NCBI GenBank assembly: GCA_902591775.1
Contig: CACJBW010000001.1
Coordinates: 1 to 64,000 of the forward strand
DNA length: 64,000 bases
Origin: an uncultured Pelagibacteraceae bacterium
Lineage (GTDB): Bacteria; Pseudomonadota; Alphaproteobacteria; Pelagibacterales; Pelagibacteraceae
Reading direction: 5' to 3'
A model generated the notes under the pieces. That model searched no databases. It had not been told where the DNA came from and saw nothing but the letters and a program-made list of their open reading frames with translations. Shown in pieces: positions 1 through 8,380 of the stretch (within the stretch, counting starts at the first letter, position 1; every line of letters begins with the position of its first letter). The translations under genes and the position numbers were made by a program.

Positions 1-30
1 GCAGAATTAAAATTTTAAATAAGATTTTAA

Positions 31-753
31 TTATTGGGAAGGGTTATTCTCTACAATAACTGTTTCTTCGGTTCCTACTGGTTTTACCGGGTCTTCGATA
101 GGCTCTGTCGCTGGATTAAGTTCTAAGCCAATAGGTGTTATTGTTGTAGGAAGAGGTGTGAATTGAGAGTCAGGGTTTTCAATAACCTCTCTTACATTCA
201 TCCTGTAAATTCCATATGCTCCTATTAAACAGTGAAATATAATTAGAAATATAAAGTAACCATTCTCTCCTATAAAATCCATAAACATAGAACATAAAAA
301 AGGTCCACTAATTGCACCCATTCCGAAGGTAAATTGTAAACCCGCACCTGCAGCGACAAATTTTTCTTTAGCTATAAAATCATTAGTGTGAGCAAATATT
401 AATGCAAACATAGGAAGACTAAAGAAAGCATATAAACCTGTAAAAATATAAAACCAAAACTTCGAGCTTGCTAAACCTTCAGGTAAATGCATCGTGCCCA
501 CTGAAAAAATTGCACATAACGCAAAGAAAGCCGAAGCAAATGTGGAATATACTGTAACTGTTCTTCTGTCATAAATATCTGATAGTTTACCAATTGGCCA
601 TTGCGAAATAGCCCCAGAAATAGCTATTAAAAATGTTACAAAAGAAATTTCAAAAATACTAAAATTCATTGACGCTGCATAAACAGCAATTAAAGCTGGA
701 AAAGATGTCATGGTTGACAAGCCTGGATGTACAACTCTTGAGCAACTTAACAA
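31..753 (-). pseudogene. MFS transporter, 5'-truncated (N-terminal TM region replaced by antisense of the neighbouring oxidoreductase)
   Basis: MFS-like segment PALIAVYAASMNFS..ISQWPIGKLSDIYDRRTV with several hydrophobic helices; first ~20 aa are the reverse complement of the adjacent Gfo/Idh gene. Confidence 0.65.
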
Positions 754-1438
754 TCTAAAACAAACAGTTAATGAGACAGGAAAAATTTGGTCAATTAATT
801 TTTCAGAAAGATTTCATGTAGCCGCTGTTACAAAAGCTGAAGAGTTAGTCGCTGAAGGTAAAATCGGTAAAGTTAAACAAACAATTGGTACTGGTCCCCA
901 CAGGCAAGGTAATTATGAAAGACCAGATTGGTTTTATGATCGTGATAGTTATGGTGGAATAATAACAGATATAGGCTCACATCAAATTCATCAATTTTTA
1001 GTATTTACAAATTCAAATGAAGCTAAAGTAAATCATGCGTTAGTTGAAAATACGACTAGGAAAGAATTTGCTGGTTTTCAAGATTTTGGTGAAGTTAATC
1101 TTACTGGAAATGGTGGTCATGGATATGTTCGTTTAGATTGGTTTACTCCTGATGCGCTTCCCACTTGGGGAGATGGAAGGTTATTTGTCCTGGGTGATAA
1201 AGGTTTTATTGAAATTAGAAAATACACAGATTTAGCAAAATCTGATAAAGGAAATCAGTTATATTTAGCAAATAATGACGAAGTTAAACATATTGACTGT
1301 TCAAATGTAAAACTCCCCTACTTTGCTAATTTAATTGAAGATGTTTTAAATAGAACTGATACTGCTTGTTCGCAAGAACTTACTTACTTATCAATGGAAG
1401 TAGCAATTAAAGCTCAAGAATTAGCAGAAAAAAAATGA
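710..1438 (+). pseudogene. Gfo/Idh/MocA family oxidoreductase, N-terminally truncated (no Rossmann GxGxxG part)
   Basis: Begins at the internal (AGKDVM)VDKPG motif; C-terminal domain intact (GGIITDIGSHQIHQF..). Confidence 0.7.
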
Positions 1439-2511
1439 AAAAATATCAAGTGGCAATAATAGGAACTAATATAGGAGCTAAGCATTTTGAAGATTTTAAA
1501 AAAGTATCAGACCGATTTAGTGTTCATACATTGTGTGGTTTAACAAGAGATCCGATAGATAAAATATTGGCGTCATATGATGATACTAAAATATCTTTGA
1601 ACTTTGATGATGTATTAAAAGTAAGGGAAATAGATATAATTGATATTTGTCTCCCACCCCATTTACACTTTTCTGCATGCAAAAAATCTCTTGAAGCTGG
1701 AAAGCATGTAATTTGTGAAAAACCACTGGTTTCAAGTCTCAAAGAAATTGATGAGCTAGAAAATATTAGCAAAAAAACAGGCAAGATAATCTTTCCAGTT
1801 TTCCAATATAGGTATGGATTAGGATTTTCTAAATTTAAAGCACTAATAAAGTCAGGACTTGCTGGAAAACCTTTAATCGCCTCATTAGAAACTCATTGGA
1901 ACAGAGGAAAAGATTATTATTCAAAACCTTGGCGAGGTACTTGGGATGGTGAACAAGGAGGAGCAATTTTAAGTCATTCAATACATATTCATGACTTGGT
2001 GAGCATGATACTAGGCCCAGTTTCAAATGTATTTGCAAAATTAACAACAAGAGTAAATGATATTGAGGTCGAAGACTGTGCGTCTTTATCAATTGAAATG
2101 GAAGATGGAACATTGGTCACTAGCTCTATCACCCTTGGTGCAGCAAATGATACCAGTAGACTAAAATTCTGTTTTGATGGACTGACAGTAGAATCGGGAG
2201 CATCTCCAGATAAACCTTATAATCCAGCTGACGATGAATGGGTATTTTTACCAAGAGCTCCTATTACACAAAGTCAAATAGATGAAGTATTATCAAAAGT
2301 CGAAATACCTAAATCATGGTACGCAGGAATGTTTGATGAAGTAGCAAAGAAACTAGATGGCTCTTCAAGTGATGAGGTAACATTGTCAGATGCTAGAAAA
2401 TCATTAGAGTTTGTAACTGCTGTTTACCAATCTTCAAGACAAAATATAAATATCAAACTTCCAATTGATAAAAATAATCCATTCTATAACTCTTGGTTAC
2501 CAAAAAATTAA
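1435..2511 (+). CDS. Gfo/Idh/MocA family oxidoreductase
   Basis: N-terminal Rossmann domain, GKHVICEKPLVSS motif, full length 358 aa. Confidence 0.88.
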   Translation: MKKYQVAIIGTNIGAKHFEDFKKVSDRFSVHTLCGLTRDPIDKILASYDDTKISLNFDDVLKVREIDIIDICLPPHLHFSACKKSLEAGKHVICEKPLVSSLKEIDELENISKKTGKIIFPVFQYRYGLGFSKFKALIKSGLAGKPLIASLETHWNRGKDYYSKPWRGTWDGEQGGAILSHSIHIHDLVSMILGPVSNVFAKLTTRVNDIEVEDCASLSIEMEDGTLVTSSITLGAANDTSRLKFCFDGLTVESGASPDKPYNPADDEWVFLPRAPITQSQIDEVLSKVEIPKSWYAGMFDEVAKKLDGSSSDEVTLSDARKSLEFVTAVYQSSRQNINIKLPIDKNNPFYNSWLPKN

Positions 2512-2596
2512 AAGAATAAAGAAAATGTGAATAAAGTAGCTCTGATGAAGGTTGTTCTAATTAAAAAATATATTAATGTAAGTAGTATTAAAAAGT

Positions 2597-3082
2597 ATGC
2601 CTTCATTTGATGTTATAAGTAAAATAAATTATCAAGAGTTTGATAATGCTCTTGCTAATTGTTTAAGGGAAATTGTTAACCGATACGATTTTAAGGGGCT
2701 TAATATTTCTATTGAAAGAAAAGATAAAATAATAACTACACTAGCTCCAGATGAATTAAAATTAAAACAAGTAAATGAATTGTTACAAGTTCACCTTATA
2801 AGAAGAAAAGTAGATCCAAGAGTATTAATTATTAAAAATTCAGAGGGTGCAGCTGGTGGAACTATAAGGCAGGTTAGTGAATTAGCTGAGGGTATAAGCC
2901 AAGAAAATGCTAAGAAGATTATTGCTGATGTAAAAAAACTAAAACTTAAAATCCAAATTAAAATTCAAGGAGAAGAATTAAGAGCTCAAGGAAAGAAAAG
3001 AGATGATCTTCAAGAAGCAATATCTGCCATAAAAGCAATAGATATAGGGCTTCCGATTGAATTTATTAATTTTAGAGATTAA
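2597..3082 (+). CDS. yajQ: YajQ family nucleotide/cyclic-di-GMP-binding protein
   Basis: MPSFDVISKINYQEFDNALANCLREIVNRYDFKG N-terminus typical of YajQ. Confidence 0.95.
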   Translation: MPSFDVISKINYQEFDNALANCLREIVNRYDFKGLNISIERKDKIITTLAPDELKLKQVNELLQVHLIRRKVDPRVLIIKNSEGAAGGTIRQVSELAEGISQENAKKIIADVKKLKLKIQIKIQGEELRAQGKKRDDLQEAISAIKAIDIGLPIEFINFRD

Positions 3083-3088
3083 TTAAAC

Positions 3089-3211
3089 ATGATTGAAATT
3101 ATTTTAGGTATATTCGTAATTGTTGTAGTGGGTTTTTATTTATTTAGACCTACTTCAAAACAAGAAGAGAAAGATTTGAAATCTAAAAATAATTGGCGAG
3201 GTGGATTTTAA
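3089..3211 (+). CDS. small single-TM protein (40 aa)
   Basis: ORF MIEIILGIFVIVVVGFYLFRPTSKQEEKDLKSKNNWRGGF, stop overlaps just before next ATG; not in ORF track because of size. Confidence 0.5.
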   Translation: MIEIILGIFVIVVVGFYLFRPTSKQEEKDLKSKNNWRGGF

Positions 3212-4096
3212 ATGGAAAAAATTTTTGGGATTGTTGTTCTAATCTTTTTTACATGTAATTTAGGTTATACAGAGCCTGTTACAATTAAAAAAACTAAGTG
3301 GCATCACATGGATATCAAAGAGCATTTTGAAATAGTCGATAAGAATGTTCGTGCTGGTAAATCAGCTCAAAAGTTTGAAATTAGACATGGTGAATGTAAA
3401 AAACAAGATTGTAAATGGGGTGCTCAAAGAACAGAAAGACATTTAAAAAAACTTCATTACTCAAGTAAAAAATTTAAAGAACCAGTATTTTATGCTTTGA
3501 GTATCTATATACCCGAAGATTTTGGATACGATTTCGTAGCATCAAAGATGTCTTTGTTTCAAGCTAAAATGAAAGGTGTAGATATGCCATTATGGATGGT
3601 TTCTACACAGGGTTCAGGCTTTCAAGTGAGATTAGGTCACTATAAGAGATGCCATGGATTCTCTTTTAAAAAAGGTAGTTGGAATGATTTTATAGTTAAA
3701 ACTAATTATAGTAGAGAAAGAATTAAAGGTGAAAAATATTTTGAGCTATGGTGGAATGGAGAACAGATTAATGAGTGCACCCATTATATTCCATTTGTAA
3801 AAAGCAAACATATTAAAGAGTCCAAAAGCCATGGGTGGAGCAGTAACAAACAACAAATTAATATGAGATATGGTATTTATAAATTTAGAGTTGGTGATTA
3901 CTTATCTCAAATAAATAGAAATAAACCAAAGGGAATGAAGACCATGACTCAACCAAGTGGTCAAAAAAATATAATAAAACCTTTTAAATATAAATGGGAA
4001 AATAAAATTCCAACAACCGTAATGCTATTTGATGAAGTGAGATTTGGTAAATCCTATGATGAAGTAGATATAAATAAGAACAAACCAGTTGATTAA
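3212..4096 (+). CDS. secreted polysaccharide-lyase-like (heparin lyase-like jelly-roll) protein
   Basis: Signal peptide; motifs SKMSLFQAK, WWNGEQI, MRYGIYKF, MLFDEVRFG shared with 52185..53102 and 53106..54068. Confidence 0.6.
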   Translation: MEKIFGIVVLIFFTCNLGYTEPVTIKKTKWHHMDIKEHFEIVDKNVRAGKSAQKFEIRHGECKKQDCKWGAQRTERHLKKLHYSSKKFKEPVFYALSIYIPEDFGYDFVASKMSLFQAKMKGVDMPLWMVSTQGSGFQVRLGHYKRCHGFSFKKGSWNDFIVKTNYSRERIKGEKYFELWWNGEQINECTHYIPFVKSKHIKESKSHGWSSNKQQINMRYGIYKFRVGDYLSQINRNKPKGMKTMTQPSGQKNIIKPFKYKWENKIPTTVMLFDEVRFGKSYDEVDINKNKPVD

Positions 4097-4257
4097 TAAA
4101 TTAAAAAATCTTTTAAGTTTATGGTTCTGTGTTGTAGGATTTTTTAGAGAAACTAGTCCTGAAACTTGAACAAGTTGAGATAAATTAGTTGAAAATCTTA
4201 TTGATTGGGAATTTATTGTGTCTATATTATTTTAATTTATTAATGAAAGGAAAAACT

Positions 4258-4515
4258 ATGAACTTTGTTGGAACAACAACATATGAAGGAACTAAAAAAG
4301 ATGCAGATGAATTATACAGTATATTTAAAGATGATCTTGCAAAATGTACTTCATCATTTGAATGGGCACACATTCGTGAAGGTAAAATGATTTTTATTGC
4401 AAATGTCACTGATGAAGAAAAATTTTATGCCTTATTTGAAGATCAAAGATCTAAAGACTGGAACGCAAAGTTTAATGCTAAAGATGAAGCTTGGAAACTT
4501 GAGAAAATAATGTAA
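4258..4515 (+). CDS. small conserved hypothetical protein
   Basis: ORF from internal ATG (MNFVGTTTYEGTKKDADELYSIFKDDL..) within 4189..4515; the ORF-track N-terminal extension looks non-coding. Confidence 0.5.
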   Translation: MNFVGTTTYEGTKKDADELYSIFKDDLAKCTSSFEWAHIREGKMIFIANVTDEEKFYALFEDQRSKDWNAKFNAKDEAWKLEKIM

Positions 4516-4564
4516 CTAGTTTACAAACTAGAACTTTTTGAGGTAAAATAAGAAAAGTGAAGGT

Positions 4565-4703
4565 GTGAACAAAGAAAACGCAAGTAAACTCTGGAAAATT
4601 ATTCAGGAAGCTGGCGATTATTTACGGTGCTAGTGGTACAAAGTACCCCACACTACCTCACCCGACTTCATACTTGTTATGCGGCAAATTAAAATTCGAT
4701 TGA
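4565..4703 (+). pseudogene. decayed copy of the 7103..7330 small gene
   Basis: 32 nt identical (4592-4623 = 7130-7161) then in-frame TAG at 4631; residual similarity continues in +1 frame (..GTKYPTLPHPTSYLLCGKLKFD*). Confidence 0.65.
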
Positions 4704-4741
4704 AAAAAAATTGCTTAAAAACTCGTAAATTTAACAAGTAT

Positions 4742-4762
4742 ACTAGAACTAGAACTAGAACT
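4742..4762. repeat. tandem hexamer (ACTAGA)x3
   Basis: ACTAGAACTAGAACTAGAACT read directly. Confidence 0.9.
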
Positions 4763-4767
4763 TTTTT

Positions 4768-4836
4768 AGATAAATCAAATAGCTGATTTTCAAGCAAATA
4801 GACACATGTTTCAGAATTTGATAATATTATATTATG
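4768..4836 (+). repeat. 69-bp leader repeat copy A, ending at the ATG of 4834
   Basis: Ungapped alignment with 5979-6047, about 55/69 identical by eye. Confidence 0.8.
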
Positions 4837-5940
4837 AAAAAAATTTTGGTTATTACATTATTAATTTTTATCTCAAGTACGGTTCTTAACGCAGAAACAA
4901 TTAAACCAAAAAAAACACCACTTAAAAAATTATCCAAACAATTAGGCAATGGAGAATTAATTAAGATTAATTCATATCAAACTTCTGATTATAAAGGTAT
5001 TATGGAGGGCTGGTACAAAGAAAGTCCAATAACAGTAGACGCTCTAATTTCTTATCCTCAAGGTGATGGACCATTTCCTCTTTTGTTAATCGTTCATAGT
5101 AGTGGTGGTGCTGATGAATTTACTGCAGATTGGCTAGAATTTATGAGAGATCAACAAAAGCCATTACTAGACATGGGTATAGCTACTATGTATTTAGATA
5201 ATTTTTCTGCAAGAGGAGCAAAACACACTTACCGTGATCAATCAAAGGCTTCTTTATGGTCTACTTATATAGATATGTTTATGGCATTAGATTATCTAAG
5301 CAAGGATCCAAAAATAAATATTAAAAAAATAGGAGTTTCTGGTTATTCAAGAGGTGGAAACCTTTCAATTATGGCTGCTGAAAAAAGATTGAGAGATGCC
5401 TTAGTTAGTAAAGATCTTTATTTCGCTGCATCTCAACCAAGATCTGCTGAATGTGGAATATCTGGAATGTTTAGAAATCCAACTCCAGTTAAAGAAACTA
5501 AAATTTGGTATGTACATGGTTTAGCTGAGGATTATACCTTGCCAGGTCCATGTGTAGAAGTAATGAAAAAAATGCAAGCTAAAGGTGCTGATATTGAAAT
5601 AGATTTAAGAGAGGGATGGTATCATTTATTTACTGGAAATTATGGGCCAGAAATTGAAAAAAGAACACAATATTTTTGGAAGTGTCCTAATTTTTACACA
5701 GAAGATGATGGTAATCCTAATAAAGAGTTCATGGATTTAATTTTAAAAAATACAAAAATAAAAAGTTTGGATGAATTTAATGAGTTATCACGTAAAAATC
5801 CGAGAAAAGCTTTTAAAACAATGTTCAAGGGTCTTAAAAAAGAAAAATGTATTGGAAAAGGTGTTACTGAAGGGGGTAACCATGGAAAAACTTTTATGCC
5901 GGAGTATTTAGCTTTTTGGAAGGAAAATTTATTAAATTAA
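4834..5940 (+). CDS. secreted dienelactone-hydrolase-like alpha/beta hydrolase
   Basis: Signal peptide; GVSGYSRGGN nucleophile elbow; DYTLPGPC..H. Confidence 0.85.
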   Translation: MKKILVITLLIFISSTVLNAETIKPKKTPLKKLSKQLGNGELIKINSYQTSDYKGIMEGWYKESPITVDALISYPQGDGPFPLLLIVHSSGGADEFTADWLEFMRDQQKPLLDMGIATMYLDNFSARGAKHTYRDQSKASLWSTYIDMFMALDYLSKDPKINIKKIGVSGYSRGGNLSIMAAEKRLRDALVSKDLYFAASQPRSAECGISGMFRNPTPVKETKIWYVHGLAEDYTLPGPCVEVMKKMQAKGADIEIDLREGWYHLFTGNYGPEIEKRTQYFWKCPNFYTEDDGNPNKEFMDLILKNTKIKSLDEFNELSRKNPRKAFKTMFKGLKKEKCIGKGVTEGGNHGKTFMPEYLAFWKENLLN

Positions 5941-5978
5941 TTTAATTAAAAAACTTGATCACAAACTTGTAATAAAAG

Positions 5979-6047
5979 AGATAAATCAAATAGCCATTTT
6001 TAAACCAAATAGACTCACGGTTCAGGATCTGTTAATATTGGATCATG
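5979..6047 (+). repeat. 69-bp leader repeat copy B, ending at the ATG of 6045
   Basis: See copy A at 4768-4836. Confidence 0.8.
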
Positions 6048-6209
6048 TATCAACTAATACCTGTAGTATATATGATAGGAGTTCTATTGTTGGTTCTGCC
6101 TGCTTTTTTACAGTCTAATTCTAAATTAAAACAATTGTTAACTAATTTTACTATTTGGATTATCATAGTGCTTATAATTGTTACTTTTATTTATTTATTT
6201 AAGGATTAA
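6045..6209 (+). CDS. small membrane protein (54 aa, two TM)
   Basis: MYQLIPVVYMIGVLLLVLPAFLQSNSKLKQLLTNFTIWIIIVLIIVTFIYLFKD; stop overlaps ATG of 6209. Confidence 0.5.
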   Translation: MYQLIPVVYMIGVLLLVLPAFLQSNSKLKQLLTNFTIWIIIVLIIVTFIYLFKD

Positions 6210-7048
6210 TGAAAAAACTTTTAGGGATAGTGGTTCTTGGTTTGTTGTTGAGTGGAAACTCTAATGCTTGTGAAAAAGAGGATTTCATAAAATATATATC
6301 AGCAGGTAAAAACAAATGTATAGCAATTTTAAATTTGGGAAAAATAAAAAAGGGTAAAAAAAACTTAATAGTATTTCTTCATGGCGACGGTAGTCCTAAT
6401 TCTCCAAGACCAGGAGTACCCAAAAAAAGTCATATTAGATTTGCAAATGAATTAATTAACAATGATAACAATATCTTTCTTTTTGCAAGACCCGGTTACT
6501 TTATTAGAGAAAGAGGAAGTAGTGAAGAGGATAGATATTCATCAGGACCTCGTGATGCTATAAAGAGTACAATAGTAAATTATGATTGGAAAAATTTTCA
6601 AATACTAGCACCTGCATTACAAAATCTTAGAAAATATTATAAACCTGAGAAACTAATTTTAATTGGTCATTCTGGAGGAGCTTATCAGGGAGGCACTATT
6701 CATGGAAAAGTTCCAGGATTAGTTGATATAAATATTTTGATCTCTTGCCCGTGTGACTGGGAAATTAGAAAAAAACTAAGCAATGGTAAAAAATGGGAAA
6801 CCAAATCTCAATTGAAAAAATTAAAAAAATATTCACCAAGTTTTAATTATGAAGATATAGATATAGAATCTCTAAATGTATTAATTGTTGGAAAGGATGA
6901 TAAAAATACAGCTCCAGGAGTTTCAGAATATTATTATGATTTACTTAAAAAGAAAAAACTACAAGTTAAGTTGCATATTATTGATGGAGGCCACGGATTA
7001 AGGTCTATGCCAACAATTGGATCTATAATTAAAGAATATATAAACTAA
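6209..7048 (+). CDS. secreted alpha/beta hydrolase
   Basis: Signal peptide MKKLLGIVVLGLLLSGNSNA; LIGHSGGAYQGG nucleophile elbow; DGGHGL. Confidence 0.8.
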   Translation: MKKLLGIVVLGLLLSGNSNACEKEDFIKYISAGKNKCIAILNLGKIKKGKKNLIVFLHGDGSPNSPRPGVPKKSHIRFANELINNDNNIFLFARPGYFIRERGSSEEDRYSSGPRDAIKSTIVNYDWKNFQILAPALQNLRKYYKPEKLILIGHSGGAYQGGTIHGKVPGLVDINILISCPCDWEIRKKLSNGKKWETKSQLKKLKKYSPSFNYEDIDIESLNVLIVGKDDKNTAPGVSEYYYDLLKKKKLQVKLHIIDGGHGLRSMPTIGSIIKEYIN

Positions 7049-7125
7049 TGAAAAAACTTTTAGTTATCTTAGTTACAGTTTTGTTTTGGTGTAATACTAG
7101 TTATGAACGAGGAAAACCGGCGTAA
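7048..7125 (+). pseudogene. orphan signal-peptide ORF (remnant)
   Basis: MKKLLVILVTVLFWCNTSYERGKPA* : signal peptide with no mature domain; runs into the start of 7103. Confidence 0.5.
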
Positions 7126-7330
7126 ACTGTGGAAAATTATTCAGGAAGCTGGCGATTATTTGGAAGGACAACTTCCAGATCATCCTAATCATCCTAAAGG
7201 CAGAAATCCTTATGCTCATGTCTCAATTTGTGTAAAAGGTAAATTTAATGCAAGTTATAAAGATATTGAGGATGAAAAATTTGATGAAGTAGTAAATTAT
7301 ATAAATTTCCTTAAAGAAAATCCTAGCTAA
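7103..7330 (+). CDS. small conserved hypothetical protein (75 aa)
   Basis: Intact ORF; N-terminal 32 nt shared with decayed copy at 4565. Confidence 0.65.
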   Translation: MNEENRRKLWKIIQEAGDYLEGQLPDHPNHPKGRNPYAHVSICVKGKFNASYKDIEDEKFDEVVNYINFLKENPS

Positions 7331-7331
7331 A

Positions 7332-8378
7332 TTAAGATTTAATTATATTTAAAAATGAATCTACATCATCTGGATGAGTATTCCAGGCAGCAACTAATCT
7401 AACAGCTTTGTCTTCCCACTCATCATCGTTAATTTTGTAACCATTTGAATTAAATTGATCAATTATATTTTTTGGTATTTTAACAAAAACTTCATTTGCA
7501 TCTGTTGGGTAAGCTAATTCAATATTTTTATGTTTCAGCAAGCCTTGGCTTAGTTTTTTACCCATAGCATTTGCATGTTTAGCATTTTTTAACCAAACGT
7601 CATTTGAGATATAAGCATCTAATTGAGCTGATACAAAACGCATCTTTGATAGTAAATGTCCTGCTCTTTTCATTAAAAAAGCTAAATTTCCAACTAACTC
7701 TGGTTTAAAAAAAATAATAGCTTCTGCTGCTAGGCATCCATTTTTAGTTGCTCCAAATGACAGTACATCAATTCCAGACTTCCATGTCATTTCTGCTGGG
7801 GTACAGTTTAATGAAACTAATGCATTTGCAAATCTTGCACCATCCATATGAATATTTAGATCATGTTTATGAGTAATCTCTGATATTTTTTTTATTTCAT
7901 CTAAATTATAAGCAACACCTGTTTCACATAGTTGGGTAATACTTACTGACGATGGTTGAGTATGATGTACCACGCCTTTTCCAGAAATATTTCTATCTAG
8001 TTCTTCTGCTATTATTTTTCCATTAGTCCCATTCAGATTTACTAACTTTGCACCTCCAGTATAAAATTCGGGAGCTCCACATTCATCTACATTTATATGG
8101 GAAAGTCTATGGCAATAGATATTTCCAAAAGAAGGAGTCATAGTTGATAAGGCTAAAGCATTAGCTGCTGTGCCTGATGTTGTTGGAAAAACTATAACTT
8201 CTTTCTCAAATATTTCTGAAAATTTATTTTGTAAGTTTTTCGACAGCTCGTCATTACCATATGGAGTTTTGTCATCCTCATTAGCTTTAAGAATTGCATT
8301 TAAGACTTCTGGACATGCACCTGTAACGTTATCTGAAGCAAATTTTACTCTTTCTCTTTTTGTTTTTATCTGAGCCAC
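7332..8378 (-). CDS. ltaE: low-specificity L-threonine aldolase / beta-eliminating lyase
   Basis: PLP fold-type I: MDGARFANALVSL, SFGATKNG lysine motif. Confidence 0.9.
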   Translation of the reverse strand: MAQIKTKRERVKFASDNVTGACPEVLNAILKANEDDKTPYGNDELSKNLQNKFSEIFEKEVIVFPTTSGTAANALALSTMTPSFGNIYCHRLSHINVDECGAPEFYTGGAKLVNLNGTNGKIIAEELDRNISGKGVVHHTQPSSVSITQLCETGVAYNLDEIKKISEITHKHDLNIHMDGARFANALVSLNCTPAEMTWKSGIDVLSFGATKNGCLAAEAIIFFKPELVGNLAFLMKRAGHLLSKMRFVSAQLDAYISNDVWLKNAKHANAMGKKLSQGLLKHKNIELAYPTDANEVFVKIPKNIIDQFNSNGYKINDDEWEDKAVRLVAAWNTHPDDVDSFLNIIKS

Positions 8379-8380
8379 AA

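Noticed and set aside
1524-1784. Minus-strand ORF of 86 aa
   Set aside because: Lies wholly antisense inside the well-supported Gfo/Idh gene 1435..2511; no family pattern.
1835-2113. Minus-strand ORF of 92 aa
   Set aside because: Antisense to 1435..2511; low-complexity Leu/His-rich, typical shadow ORF.
4189-4257. N-terminal extension of ORF 4189..4515
   Set aside because: Extension MKILLIGNLLCLYYFNLLMKGKT looks like upstream non-coding sequence; internal ATG at 4258 preceded by an AAAGGAAAAA-like RBS is a better start.
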